This document shows positions 27,172-36,347 of a stretch of 64,000 nucleotides of DNA, in pieces. How positions within the stretch are numbered: position 1 is the stretch's first letter; each line of letters opens with the position of its first letter. The notes beneath the pieces are model-generated. The model saw only the letters and a list, made by a program, of their open reading frames with translations. It did not search any database and had not been told where the DNA came from. Source of the DNA: Bradyrhizobium sp. SZCCHNS1050 (GTDB taxonomy: Bacteria > Pseudomonadota > Alphaproteobacteria > Rhizobiales > Xanthobacteraceae); NCBI RefSeq assembly GCF_032484785.1, contig NZ_JAUETR010000001.1:1054001-1118000 (forward strand). The letters are read 5' to 3'. Position numbers and translations under genes: made by a program.

Positions 27172-29505
27172 ATGAGTTTTCGTCCGTTCACCAGCGAATC
27201 CTATTCCGAGGGCGAGCGTCCGGAGGCGTGGCGCGACGTGCTGAATGCGGTCGGGCTGCAGCCCGCGGCGAAGACGCCATTCTATGATGGCCATGCCACC
27301 GCCTCGCATCGCCATGCGCCGGGCATCGCGCTCTCGCGGCTGTCGGCCGGCGCGCAGGTGGTCACTGCGGTTCCGCAGCCCCACGAAGACCTGCCGATCG
27401 TGCTGCTGGCGATCGAGGACGGCGCCGTGCTCCGGAGCGGCGACAGCCACCGCATCGTGCCCGCGGGGCATCTGATGCTGCTGCCGCGCACGGGAGACTG
27501 GGGGATCGCCTTCCAGCGCGACCTGCGCGCGATCGTGCTGTCGGTGACGGCGGACGCCCTGCATGGCCGCATCAGCGGCAAGCTGAAATTGGCCAGGCCC
27601 CAGGTGATCGCGCCGAGCGGTCTTGCCGACGTGGTCTGCCGCACCATCGAGGCCACCGCGCGGGCGCTCGAAACCCTCAGCGATGCCGAATGGAGCACGG
27701 TCGCACAGAGCCTGGTCGATCTGCTGCTGACGCTCGCCCATCAACAAGCGGTGCCGGCAACGGAGGCCGGCAGCAGCGCGACGCAGGCCGCGATCCTTCA
27801 CCGGATCTGCCAGACCATCGAGCGGCGGCTCGACGATGCCGAACTGACGCCGGCGCGGGTGGCCCAGGCCGAAGGCATCTCAGAGCGCTATCTGCAGAAA
27901 TTGTTCGAAGGCGCTGGTGATAATTTCAGTCACTACGTGAGGGAACGGCGGCTGCAGCGGGCCTGGACCGACCTGTCCAATCCGGCCGAAGCCAACCATT
28001 CGATCTCGGAGATCGCCTATCGCTACGGCTTCGCCGATTCGGCACATTTCAGCCGCAGCTTCCGCGCCCGCTTCGGCCTGTCGCCGCGCGAGTTCCGGCA
28101 GCAGAAGGCCGAGCAGGCGATCACGTCGGCGACTCCGCGCGGCCAGCGCGGCTGGCCGCAGGATGCGCTGGCGCAGCAGCGCGTCTGCGAGAGGCCGGCG
28201 TCAACTAGGAGCGACATCGCCCTACCCGCGCCGGCCAACGACCAGGATGCGCGGCGGCATCACCATCATCTCGCGGTGTCGGCCGAACGGGTGCATTGGG
28301 GCTATTTCAGCCGCTCGCTGCCGCCGCAGATCGAAATCGCATCCGGCGACACGATCACGGTGGAGACGCTGACCCAGCATGCCTCCGATGATCCCGAGCT
28401 GATGATCGCAGGCGATGCCGCTGCGCTCAGCGTGTTCGGCTGGACCAAGGCCAAGAAGAACGTCGACCGCCGCGGCGCCGGTCCGATGGACGCCAGCGTG
28501 TTCGGCCGCGGCGCCGGCGAAGGCTTTGGCGTCCACATCTGCACCGGCCCGGTCGCGATCAAGGACGCGCAGCCCGGCGACGTGCTCGAAGTTCGCATCC
28601 TCGACATCGTGCCGCGGCCAAGCAAGAGCAGGACGCATGAAGGCCGTGTGTTCGGCTCCAGCGTCGCGGCGTGGTGGGGCTATCACTACAACGAACTGAT
28701 TGCAGCACCGGCGCCGCGCGAGGCGGTGACGATCTACGAGATCTTTGCCGGCGATCCCGAGCCGCATGCGCGCGCGCTCTATTCCTACCGCTGGGAGCCG
28801 CAGACCGATCCGGCCGGAGTCGTCCACGCGACCTACGACTATCCCGGTGTGCCGGTGGCGCCCGGCAGCATCAAGCGCCGCCACGGCGTGCTCGACAACA
28901 TCCGCATTCCGCTGCGGCCGCATTTCGGCGTGATCGCGGTGGCGCCGCGCGAGGTCGACTTCGTCGATTCGATTCCGCCGTCCTATTTCGGCGGCAATCT
29001 TGACAATTGGCGGCTGGGCAAGGGCGCGACCGTGTATCTCCCCGTCGCGGTTCCCGGCGCGCTGCTGTCGGTCGGCGACCCCCACGCCACGCAAGGCGAC
29101 GGCGAGCTCGGCGGCACGGCGATTGAATGCTCGATGACTGGCACGTTTCAGGTCATCCTGCACAAGAAGGCGCAGCTCGCGGGGCAGCCGTTCGCCGATC
29201 TCTCTTACCCGCTGATCGAGACCGCGACCGACTGGGTGCTGACCGGCTTCAGCCACCCGAACTATCTCGCCGAGTTCGGCGCGCAAGGCCAAAGCGAGGT
29301 CTACGCGACCTCCTCGCTCGACCTCGCGATGAAGGATGCCTTCCGCAAGATGCGCCGCTTCCTGATGCACATCAAAGGCCTCAGCGAGGACGAGGCGGTC
29401 GCGCTGATGTCGGCGGCGGTGGACTTCGGCGTCACGCAGGTCGTCGACGGCAATTGGGGCGTGCACGCGATCCTGAGCAAGCGGCTGTTCGAGGATGCGG
29501 GCTGA
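27172..29505 (+). CDS. AraC-family regulator fused to a formamidase/acetamidase domain
   Basis: A single open frame encodes an N-terminal AraC regulator and a complete amidase. With the ATG at 27172 the protein has 777 residues: about 1-200 an AraC effector/cupin-like domain (MSFRPFTSESYSEGERPEAW onward), about 208-312 a double helix-turn-helix (ISERYLQKLFEGAGDNFSHY; ISEIAYRYGFADSAHFSRSF, SPREFRQQ), a linker of about 50 residues with a His-rich run (RRHHHHLAVS), and about 365-777 an FmdA domain retaining VHICTGPVAIKDAQPGDVLE, SIPPSYFGGNLDNW and VGDPHATQGDGELGGTAIE. An ATG at 27100 would add 24 residues. No frameshift or stop separates the halves. The amidase half looks catalytically intact, so it may both bind DNA and turn over or sense the amide. 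Confidence 0.9.
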   Translation: MSFRPFTSESYSEGERPEAWRDVLNAVGLQPAAKTPFYDGHATASHRHAPGIALSRLSAGAQVVTAVPQPHEDLPIVLLAIEDGAVLRSGDSHRIVPAGHLMLLPRTGDWGIAFQRDLRAIVLSVTADALHGRISGKLKLARPQVIAPSGLADVVCRTIEATARALETLSDAEWSTVAQSLVDLLLTLAHQQAVPATEAGSSATQAAILHRICQTIERRLDDAELTPARVAQAEGISERYLQKLFEGAGDNFSHYVRERRLQRAWTDLSNPAEANHSISEIAYRYGFADSAHFSRSFRARFGLSPREFRQQKAEQAITSATPRGQRGWPQDALAQQRVCERPASTRSDIALPAPANDQDARRHHHHLAVSAERVHWGYFSRSLPPQIEIASGDTITVETLTQHASDDPELMIAGDAAALSVFGWTKAKKNVDRRGAGPMDASVFGRGAGEGFGVHICTGPVAIKDAQPGDVLEVRILDIVPRPSKSRTHEGRVFGSSVAAWWGYHYNELIAAPAPREAVTIYEIFAGDPEPHARALYSYRWEPQTDPAGVVHATYDYPGVPVAPGSIKRRHGVLDNIRIPLRPHFGVIAVAPREVDFVDSIPPSYFGGNLDNWRLGKGATVYLPVAVPGALLSVGDPHATQGDGELGGTAIECSMTGTFQVILHKKAQLAGQPFADLSYPLIETATDWVLTGFSHPNYLAEFGAQGQSEVYATSSLDLAMKDAFRKMRRFLMHIKGLSEDEAVALMSAAVDFGVTQVVDGNWGVHAILSKRLFEDAG

Positions 29506-29536
29506 CTCTCGATCCAATCGCCGCGTCCCGGAATTC

Positions 29537-29651
29537 CGTCATTGCGAGCGAAGCGACTTGTCCGCCGAAGCTCGAAGAGCGAAGGCGGAAGCAATCCAGG
29601 GCGTCACGCTCGGCCCTGGATTGCTTCGTCGCTTCGCTCCTCGCAATGACG
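29537..29651. repeat. Family C inverted repeat with enlarged loop
   Basis: The arms CGTCATTGCGAGCGAAGCG (from 29537) and the complementary stretch ending CTCGCAATGACG (29651) enclose a longer middle than in other copies, with an extra GAAGCTCGAAGAGCGAAGGC segment. It lies between the fusion gene and the RidA gene. Confidence 0.82.
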
Positions 29652-29697
29652 GCTTTTGTTGTGTTTCGAGCGAAGCCCCGAACAAAGGACCATCCCC

Positions 29698-30081
29698 ATG
29701 CAGTTCCACATGATCTCCGGCGCGACGAGGCCGGTGGCGCCGTTCAGCCACGCGGTCGAAACCGACGACTTCGTGTTCGTCACCGGCCAGATGCCGGACT
29801 CGCCGGAGGCGCCGGGCGTGCTGCCGGAGGGGATCGTGCATCAGACGAAGGCGGTGATGCAGAACTTGAAGTACATCCTCCAAGGTCTTAACCTTGGCCT
29901 CGAACATATTGTGATGTCTCGGATTTACCTGACCGAGTTCAAGCGCGATTACGCGGCGATGAATGAAACCTATCGTTCATTCTTCCCGCCGGACCGGCTG
30001 CCGGCCCGCACCTGCGTCGGCGTCACCGGCCTTGCCTATGACGCGCTGATCGAGATCGATCTGGTCTGCCGAAGACCATAG
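29698..30081 (+). CDS. RidA (YjgF/YER057c/UK114) family protein
   Basis: A 127-residue member of the Rid family, which hydrolyse reactive enamine/imine intermediates, releasing ammonia. Family signatures: FVTGQMPDSPE, HQTKAVMQNLKYILQ, MSRIYLTEFKRDYAAMN and the C-terminal LPARTCVGVTGLAYDALIEID, with the conserved Arg in PARTCVGV. It sits within the amide/nitrogen island after the two formamidases and before the gamma-glutamyltransferase, so it may remove an imine generated by that pathway rather than serve as the general housekeeping RidA. The start at ATG 29698 gives family length. Confidence 0.9.
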   Translation: MQFHMISGATRPVAPFSHAVETDDFVFVTGQMPDSPEAPGVLPEGIVHQTKAVMQNLKYILQGLNLGLEHIVMSRIYLTEFKRDYAAMNETYRSFFPPDRLPARTCVGVTGLAYDALIEIDLVCRRP

Positions 30082-30218
30082 TACCCATTGGTAAACATCT
30101 CCTCAACGCGAGGCCCCGTCATTCGATCCGGGCTGGGGAGCGTCCCGCTGTTGCCGATTGTGTGCCGAGGCCCGGCGGTGTCAATTCGCCGGACCATCAG
30201 GCGGGATCGGGGAGTGCC

Positions 30219-31814
30219 ATGCCGTATCAGTTTTCCAATCGTCAGCAGATCCGCAAGCCGGCGGTGACCAGCAAGGGCGGCATTGTCGCGGCGCAGTCAC
30301 GGCGCGCCGCCGAGGTCGGGGCCGAGGTGCTGGCCGCAGGCGGCGACTGCGTCGATGCCGTGGTGGCGACCGGCTTTGCGCTCGGCGTGCTCGAGCCGTG
30401 GATGAGCGGCCTCGGCGGCGGCGGCGCCATGCTGCTGTACCGCGCCAGGGACAACCACGTCGAGGTGATCGACTACGGCATGCGCGCGCCCGACAGCCTT
30501 GATGCCGCGGACTATCCGCTGGCCAACGACGGCAGCGTCGCGGCAGACATCTTTCCCTGGCCCCGCGTCAAGGACGACCGCAATCTGCACGGCCCCGGCG
30601 CGATCGCAGTGCCCGGCGTCGTCGCGGGCATGGAGGCGGCGCATCGCCGCTACGCGCGGCTGCCGTGGCAGGATCTCGTCACGCCGAGCGTGAAGCTCGC
30701 CGCCGAGGGCTTGCTGGTGGACTGGTGGACCACCGTGATGATCTCGAGCTGCGCCGCCGACCTGCGCCGCTATCCCGGCAGCGCCGCGGCCTATCTGAAG
30801 GATGGCTTGCCGCCGAATCCGCAATGGGGCGCCAAGGCGGTGACGCGGCTGCCGCAGGAGCAGCTGAAGGCGACGCTGGCACATCTTGCCAGCGCCGGCG
30901 CGCGCGACTTCTACCGCGGCGACATCGCCCGCTCGCTGACTCGCGACATCCAGGCCGCCGGCGGCGCGCTCTCGGTGGATGACCTCGCCGCGTTCGAGGC
31001 GCATGTCCGCGATCCCCTGCGCATCCCCTATCGCGGCGGCACGGTGTTCGCGACGCCGGAGCTGACGGCCGGCCCGACGCTGGCTCACGCGCTGCGGCTG
31101 ATGCAGGCGCGCGTGACGGCATCGGGCAAGGCGCCGGATGCAAGCACGTTCATCGCCTATGCCGAGGCGGTGCAGTCGGCGTACCGCGAACGGCTGAACG
31201 ACATGGGCGATGCGCCTGGCAAGCGCGCGCTCGGCGCCGAATATCTCGCGCCGGCCTGCACCACGCACTATTCGGTGGTGGACCGCGACGGCAACATGGC
31301 GGCGGTGACGCAGACGCTGCTGTCGGGCTTCGGCTCGAAATTCCAGGCGCCGCAGAGCGGCATCATGATGAACAACGGGATCATGTGGTTCGACCCGACG
31401 CCCGGCACGACGAACTCGCTGGCTCCGGGCAAGCGCTGCCTCACCAACTACACGCCGGTGGTGGCGCAGGCCGCCGATGGCCGTCGCCTCGCCCTCGGCG
31501 CCTCCGGCGGCCGCCGCATCCTGCCCGCCGTGGCACAGATGCTGTCCTTCGTGATGGACTTTGGCATGGATCTCGATACGGCGATCCACCAGCCGCGCAT
31601 CGACGCCAGCGAAGGTGACGTGGTCGGCGCCGACACCCGGCTGCCGGCGGAGGTGATGGACGTGCTGACAGCGAAGTTCGAGACCGTGCCGGCGCCGGTG
31701 CAAACCATGCCGATGAAATTCGCCTGCCCCAGCATCGTGCTGCGCCAGGGCGACGTGAACAGCGGCGCCACCGAGATCGCGCACGCCTGGGGCGATGCGG
31801 TGGCCGAGCGCTGA
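30219..31814 (+). CDS. Gamma-glutamyltransferase family protein, cytoplasmic type
   Basis: A 531-residue Ntn-hydrolase homologous to gamma-glutamyltranspeptidase. It shows GGDCVDAVVATGFALGVLEP, MSGLGGGGAMLLYR, the self-processing and nucleophile site TTHYSVVDRDGN with Thr348 as the predicted N-terminal Thr of the small subunit, NNGIMWFDP and GASGGRRILPA. No signal peptide is visible, in contrast to classical periplasmic GGT, so it should act inside the cell on gamma-glutamyl or similar amide substrates. It ends the plus-strand nitrogen island. The start ATG at 30219 is preferred to the open frame upstream since homology begins there. Confidence 0.88.
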   Translation: MPYQFSNRQQIRKPAVTSKGGIVAAQSRRAAEVGAEVLAAGGDCVDAVVATGFALGVLEPWMSGLGGGGAMLLYRARDNHVEVIDYGMRAPDSLDAADYPLANDGSVAADIFPWPRVKDDRNLHGPGAIAVPGVVAGMEAAHRRYARLPWQDLVTPSVKLAAEGLLVDWWTTVMISSCAADLRRYPGSAAAYLKDGLPPNPQWGAKAVTRLPQEQLKATLAHLASAGARDFYRGDIARSLTRDIQAAGGALSVDDLAAFEAHVRDPLRIPYRGGTVFATPELTAGPTLAHALRLMQARVTASGKAPDASTFIAYAEAVQSAYRERLNDMGDAPGKRALGAEYLAPACTTHYSVVDRDGNMAAVTQTLLSGFGSKFQAPQSGIMMNNGIMWFDPTPGTTNSLAPGKRCLTNYTPVVAQAADGRRLALGASGGRRILPAVAQMLSFVMDFGMDLDTAIHQPRIDASEGDVVGADTRLPAEVMDVLTAKFETVPAPVQTMPMKFACPSIVLRQGDVNSGATEIAHAWGDAVAER

Positions 31815-32192
31815 GGCGATCAGCGCCGGATTCGAGATATCGCCACGATGACGGTGAACTCCCCTCCCCCTTGCGGGGAGGGGTCGGGGGTGGGGGTCCA
31901 CGAGTCACGCTCGATGTGAGGAGCGCTGAAGCTCCGCGGCTCCGCGAAGACCATCACCATCGTTGACGCAGGACGCGCTTCCGGCACGTCGCAAGCGGAT
32001 ATCCTGATCCGCGCTTCAAATGGACTCGCATCCTGGGAAATATCGACAGCGCACGTAGTCAAGTTCAGCGCCCGGGGACCCCCACCCCCACCCCCTCCCC
32101 GCAAGGGGGAGGGGAGATGAGGTCGCTGCGCCGTCACCGCAGAACGCATGCACGGAGCACGGGGCGAGCGCTGCAATCGACGCTACTTGAGA
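31815..32192. repeat. Family A repeat arms separated by unique sequence
   Basis: Between the convergent GGT and hydrolase genes, the two arms of a family A palindrome (31859-31900 and 32077-32116) are about 176 nt apart, much further than in other copies (about 15-40 nt). The sequence between holds no ORF or obvious structure. It could be an insertion into the repeat loop. The remaining bases show nothing else. Confidence 0.7.
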
Positions 32193-33017
32193 TCACCCCA
32201 CCAGCGCCTGCACCAACCCACTCTCCGCATCCGCCAGTTCATCGATCACATCGAAATGGTGCCGGTCCGGCGCCTCGACATACGCGGTCGTCGCCCCCAG
32301 CCCGATCCAGATATTCGCGAGCAATTGCGCCTGGCGGCGGAATTCGTTGCGCTCGGCGCCGCCAACCCAGGCAGTGACCTTGACGTGATCGATCGGCACC
32401 AGCAGCGCGGGGCTCTCCTTCGCAGCCGTGGCGTCGTCGATATGCAGCGTGTCGTTCATCGCGGTCCGCTGCAGCGGGCGCAGATCGTGCAGGCCGGAGA
32501 GCGAGACCACGCTGGTGATGCGCCCCTGTCGCTCCGGCGATAGCGGCGCGCCGCGGCAGATCATGCGGCTGACGAGATGGCCGCCGGCGGAATGCCCGGT
32601 CAGTGCCACCGGCCCGCCGACCTCGTCCATCGCCCGCGCGATCGCCTGCGCGACATCGGTCGAAATGTTGGCGAGGCCGACCTCGGGGCACAGCCGGTAG
32701 GACGGCATCGCCACGGCATGGCCGCGCGCGATCGCGCCTTGCGCGAGGTGCGACCAGAAGCTCTTGTCCAGCCGCATCCAATAGCCGCCATGCACGAACA
32801 CGACGAGGCCCTTCGGCTTGCCCTCGGGCAGGAACAGATCGAGGCGCTGCCGCTCATGCGCGCCATACGCGATGTCGAGCTTGGCACGGCCCTGCCCCAC
32901 CATGTCGGCGCGATAGCTCTCCGCCGGCGCTACCCACAGCCCGGGCCAGCGCTCGCCGCCGGCGATGTTCGGCCCGTTGGCGTAAGCGTTGTCCCAGTCC
33001 TTGACGGCATAGAGCAT
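32193..33017 (-). CDS. Alpha/beta hydrolase, probable arylformamidase (N-formylkynurenine hydrolase)
   Basis: A 274-residue serine hydrolase of the carboxylesterase/BNA7-like type: oxyanion-hole motif VHGGYW (residues 75-80), nucleophile Ser143 in GHSAGG, and a C-terminal His in PDRHHFDVIDEL. It is the third gene of a minus-strand run kynU-kynA-hydrolase. That context supports hydrolysis of N-formylkynurenine to kynurenine and formate. Most bacterial kynurenine formamidases (KynB) are cyclase-type proteins, unlike this one. The start ATG at 33017 gives the family length; the frame is open for 75 codons upstream over kynA. Confidence 0.8.
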   Translation of the reverse strand: MLYAVKDWDNAYANGPNIAGGERWPGLWVAPAESYRADMVGQGRAKLDIAYGAHERQRLDLFLPEGKPKGLVVFVHGGYWMRLDKSFWSHLAQGAIARGHAVAMPSYRLCPEVGLANISTDVAQAIARAMDEVGGPVALTGHSAGGHLVSRMICRGAPLSPERQGRITSVVSLSGLHDLRPLQRTAMNDTLHIDDATAAKESPALLVPIDHVKVTAWVGGAERNEFRRQAQLLANIWIGLGATTAYVEAPDRHHFDVIDELADAESGLVQALVG

Positions 33018-33051
33018 GAGGATCTCCTGATCGATTGATGTGCGCGCGGGC

Positions 33052-33891
33052 TCACAGCCCGGTGCGCAGCTTCCAGAGTTCGGGGAACAGCACGATCTCC
33101 AGCATCTTGCGCAGATAGTTGACGCCGCTGGTGCCCCCGGTGCCGGTCTTGAAGCCGATGATGCGCTCCACCGTGGTGACGTGGTTGAAGCGCCAGCGGC
33201 GGAAATAATCCTCGAAATCGACCAGCTTCTCGGCGAGCTCATACAGCTCCCAATGCCGCTGCGGCTCGCGATAGACGCTGGTCCAGGCCGCCGCGACCTC
33301 CGCGCTCTCAGCGCGCGTGCCGCGCCAGTCGGTGCGCTGGCCGTCGGCGCCGATGAAGAAGCCGCGCCGCGCCAGCAGACGCAGCGCTTCGTCGTACAGG
33401 CTGGGCTTCGCCAGGATCGCTTCCAGCTCGGCGGTCAGCTCCGGATGATGGGCATGCGGGCGCAGCATCGCGAGATTGCGGTTGCCGAGCAGGAATTCGA
33501 TCGAACGATACTGGAACGATTGGAAGCCGGAGGACTCGCCGAGCTTGTCGCGGAACAACGTGTACTCGCTCGGCGTCATCGTGCGCAGCACGTCCCAGGC
33601 GCCGTTGAGCTGCTCGAAGATGCGTGACACCCGCGTCAGCATCTTGAACGCCGGCTGCACGTCGTCTTTGGCGATCGCGGCCATCGCCGCCTTGATCTCG
33701 TGGATCGCGAGCTTCATCCACAATTCGGAGGTCTGGTGCTGGATGATGAACAGCAGCTCGTCATGCGCGGTCGAGAGCGGCGCCTGCGCATCGAGCAGGC
33801 GATCCAGCATCAGATAGTCGCCATAGGACATCCGACCCTTGAAGTTCATCCGCGCACCCTCGGTGGCGGGATCGTAGGGCGCGCTGCTCAC
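33052..33891 (-). CDS. kynA: Tryptophan 2,3-dioxygenase
   Basis: Heme enzyme of 279 residues that oxidises L-tryptophan to N-formylkynurenine. Typical motifs are seen: [30 protein letters not shown] with the substrate-site histidine, [11 protein letters not shown], and near the C-terminus [17 protein letters not shown] with the heme-ligand His, then [11 protein letters not shown]. Translation most likely starts at GTG 33891, which overlaps the kynU stop as GTGA; an internal ATG (MNFKGRM) would remove 14 residues. The gene is 34 bp before the arylformamidase candidate. Confidence 0.95.
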   Translation of the reverse strand: MSSAPYDPATEGARMNFKGRMSYGDYLMLDRLLDAQAPLSTAHDELLFIIQHQTSELWMKLAIHEIKAAMAAIAKDDVQPAFKMLTRVSRIFEQLNGAWDVLRTMTPSEYTLFRDKLGESSGFQSFQYRSIEFLLGNRNLAMLRPHAHHPELTAELEAILAKPSLYDEALRLLARRGFFIGADGQRTDWRGTRAESAEVAAAWTSVYREPQRHWELYELAEKLVDFEDYFRRWRFNHVTTVERIIGFKTGTGGTSGVNYLRKMLEIVLFPELWKLRTGL

Positions 33892-35081
33892 GTCACGAGC
33901 TCCTTCTGGCGATAGTCGGGCCTGTCCCACAGCCTGTTGTCGAGGACCTCCGCGAGGATGCCCACGGCGCCGCGCACCTCGGCCTCGCCGATATAGAGCG
34001 GCGTGAAGCCGAAGCGCAGCGCGTCCGGCGCGCGGAAGTCGCCGATCACGCCGCGCGCGATCAGCGCGCGCATGATCGCATAGCCGTCCGGGTGGCGGAA
34101 CGACACCTGGCTGCCGCGCTGCGTCGCATCACGCGGTGACGCCAAGGTCAGCGACGGACAGCGCTTCTCGACCTCGGCGATGAACAATTCCGACAGCGCG
34201 ATCGAAGCCGCGCGCACGTCCTGCATCGACACGCCGTCCCAGGCGTCGAGCGCGGCATCGAGCGCGGCGAGCGCAATGATCGGCGGCGTGCCGATGCGCA
34301 TGCGCTCGATGCCGCCGCCGGGGCGGTAGTCGAGATCGAAGGCGAACGGCGCCTCGTGCCCCATCCAGCCGGACAACGCCGGCGGCGCGATGTCTGCGTA
34401 ACGCGGCGCGACATAGATGAAGGCCGGCGCGCCGGGACCGCCATTGAGATATTTGTAGGTGCAGCCGACCGCGAAGTCGGCATCCGCGCCCGCGAGATCC
34501 ACCGGCACGGCGCCGGCGGAATGCGCAAGGTCCCACACCGTGAGCGCGCCGGCCGCGTGCGCCTTCTTCGTCAGCGCGGCCATGTCGTGCATGCGGCCGG
34601 TGCGGTAATCCACCTCGGTCAGCATCAGCACGGCGACGCTGTCGTCGATCGCCGCCTCCACCTGCTCGGGCTCGACCACCTTCAAGGTGGCGCGGTCGCC
34701 GAGCATGCGGACCAGGCCCTGCGCCATATAGAGATCGGACGGGAAGTTGCCGCTGTCGGACAGGATCACGCGGCGGCCCGGATTGAGCGACAGCGCGGCG
34801 GCGAGCGCCTGATACACCTTGATCGAGAGCGTATCGCCCATCACGACCGTGCCGGGCGCGGCCCCGATCAGCCGGGCGATGCGATCGCCGACCCGGCGCG
34901 GCTGCACCATCCATCCGGCGGTGTTCCAGCCGCGGATCAGCTCCTGTCCCCACTCCGCTTCGATCATGCGGCCAACGCGGGCGGGCACGGCCGACGGCAG
35001 CGCGCCGAGCGAATTGCCATCGAGATAGATGACCCCTTCAGGTATCGTGAAGAGCGATCGGGTCCTGGAAAAATCGGTCAT
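33888..35081 (-). CDS. kynU: Kynureninase
   Basis: PLP enzyme of 397 residues that cleaves L-kynurenine to anthranilate and L-alanine. Landmarks: [11 protein letters not shown] (21 on), the PLP-binding [24 protein letters not shown] with Asp184, and the Schiff-base Lys210 in [16 protein letters not shown]. The C-terminus holds [19 protein letters not shown], a strong kynureninase signature. It opens the operon kynU-kynA-hydrolase, the full route from tryptophan to anthranilate in three genes. The ATG at 35081 gives the known length. Confidence 0.95.
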   Translation of the reverse strand: MTDFSRTRSLFTIPEGVIYLDGNSLGALPSAVPARVGRMIEAEWGQELIRGWNTAGWMVQPRRVGDRIARLIGAAPGTVVMGDTLSIKVYQALAAALSLNPGRRVILSDSGNFPSDLYMAQGLVRMLGDRATLKVVEPEQVEAAIDDSVAVLMLTEVDYRTGRMHDMAALTKKAHAAGALTVWDLAHSAGAVPVDLAGADADFAVGCTYKYLNGGPGAPAFIYVAPRYADIAPPALSGWMGHEAPFAFDLDYRPGGGIERMRIGTPPIIALAALDAALDAWDGVSMQDVRAASIALSELFIAEVEKRCPSLTLASPRDATQRGSQVSFRHPDGYAIMRALIARGVIGDFRAPDALRFGFTPLYIGEAEVRGAVGILAEVLDNRLWDRPDYRQKELVT

Positions 35082-35307
35082 GCGGCTCCTGCTTCGGTCA
35101 CGGCCTGAATGCATGATTCGCGCCGGGGCAGGCCAGATCAAGCCGGTCCCATCGCCACCAGCACCGCGTGGGCCGCATGGCTCGCGAAGACGTGACGATG
35201 GCGACACAATCCAGCCGGTCGATCGCCGCCGGCCGGTGACATTGACGCGCCACGGCAGGCTTGTCACGGGCGGCGCGTGGCGCATGATAGATCGATCTGA
35301 ACTGCCG

Positions 35308-35724
35308 ATGGAGCCCAAAATGCGCATTCTGGTGCCGCTCGTCCTGCTGATGGCGCTGCTGATGCACCCTGCCGAGGCTGCCGACGCCAGCGCGGCGCAG
35401 AGCGTCATTCGCGCCCAGGAGCAGGCTTTGGCGCGCGACGACGGAGCGACCGCCTATGCCCAAGCCGCGCCGGAGATCCAGGCGCTGTTTCCGAGCGTCG
35501 AGATCTTCATGAGCATGGTCAAGAGCGGCTATCCGCCGGTCTATCGCCATCGCAGCTTCGAATTCGGCGCCGCGCAGGTCGAGGACGGCAGCATCGCGCA
35601 GCGCGTGCACATCGTCGATGCCGAAGGCGAGGCGTGGGAGGCTCTGTACACGTTGCGGACCCAGCCTGACGGCAGCCTCAGGATCACCGGCTGTTCGCTG
35701 TTGAAGACGGGCCAGTCGGTCTAG
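35308..35724 (+). CDS. Exported DUF4864-like protein
   Basis: The 138-residue protein starts with a signal peptide (MEPKMRILVPLVLLMALLMH, cleavage near AEA-AD). The mature portion carries the DUF4864 pattern: a Q-x3-A/R-rich helix (SVIRAQEQALARDD), then AYAQAAPEIQALFPS, FMSMVKSGYPPVYRHRSF, and an NTF2-like sheet ending WEALYTLRTQPDGSLRITGC. The function of the domain is unknown. ATGs at 35284 and 35320 are alternatives. It is divergent from kynU and convergent with the thioesterase gene. Confidence 0.75.
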   Translation: MEPKMRILVPLVLLMALLMHPAEAADASAAQSVIRAQEQALARDDGATAYAQAAPEIQALFPSVEIFMSMVKSGYPPVYRHRSFEFGAAQVEDGSIAQRVHIVDAEGEAWEALYTLRTQPDGSLRITGCSLLKTGQSV

Positions 35725-35734
35725 CGCTGAGCGG

Positions 35735-36130
35735 CTACGTCACGCCGAAGCGCTTCTTGAACTGCTCGACATTGATGAGGCCGCGGCCGTGGCGGCCGTC
35801 GCCGATCTTCACGTCGCCATGATAGGCCTCGACCGAGAAGCGGATGATGCGGCGCTCGACCTCGATCACCTCGGCGACCGTACGGATGGTCGCGCCGACC
35901 GGCGAGGCCGCGAGATGGCGGACGTTGACCTCGGTGCCGACCGTGACCCAGCCCGGCGGCAGTGCCGGGTTGATGGCGTCGCCCGACGTCATCTCCATCT
36001 CCAGGATCATCATCGGCGTCGCATAGACCATCGGCATGTGCGGTACGAAATGCCCGACGGTGCGCTCCGGCGGCACCACCAGCAGACGCTCGGCGCGCAT
36101 GCCCGGCTTGATGATCTCACGTGCGTCCAT
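35735..36130 (-). CDS. Hotdog-fold thioesterase (FlK-like)
   Basis: A 131-residue single hotdog-domain protein similar to fluoroacetyl-CoA thioesterase FlK and related YbgC-like hydrolases: IIKPGMRAERLLVVPPERTV, then PMVYATPMMILEMEM with the catalytic-site region and LPPGWVTVGTEVNVRHLAASPVG. It begins at ATG 36130; the upstream 11-codon extension is not conserved-looking. Substrate unknown. It is followed (upstream on the map) by a family E repeat and a small tautomerase. Confidence 0.82.
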   Translation of the reverse strand: MDAREIIKPGMRAERLLVVPPERTVGHFVPHMPMVYATPMMILEMEMTSGDAINPALPPGWVTVGTEVNVRHLAASPVGATIRTVAEVIEVERRIIRFSVEAYHGDVKIGDGRHGRGLINVEQFKKRFGVT

Positions 36131-36149
36131 GGCTGCTCCGAACTGTGCT

Positions 36150-36291
36150 GTCGTCCCGGACAAGCGCGCGGCACGCGCGCGCCGATCCGGGATCCATACG
36201 CCGTGGCGGTCGTGATGGGCGAAGGGCCAATGACCAGCGTGCCTCGAGCCGCTCCCTTGGGGGTATGGGTCCCGGCGTTCGCCGGGACGAC
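36150..36291. repeat. Family E-like inverted repeat (GTCGTCCCGG type)
   Basis: The sequence TCGTCCCGGACAAGCG at 36151 and GCCGGGACGACC ending near 36291 are partners of an imperfect palindrome with internal GATCCGGGATCCATAC and GTATGGGTCCCGG arms. It fills most of the gap between the thioesterase and tautomerase genes. Confidence 0.75.
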
Positions 36292-36347
36292 CGCGGTGAT
36301 CGTCGAGACAGATGTCATAGCCTCGCTTTCGCCAGGACGACGGCCAA

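Noticed and set aside
30297..31901. A 534-codon open frame on the minus strand
   Set aside because: Antisense shadow of the gamma-glutamyltransferase gene, which has a full set of motifs.
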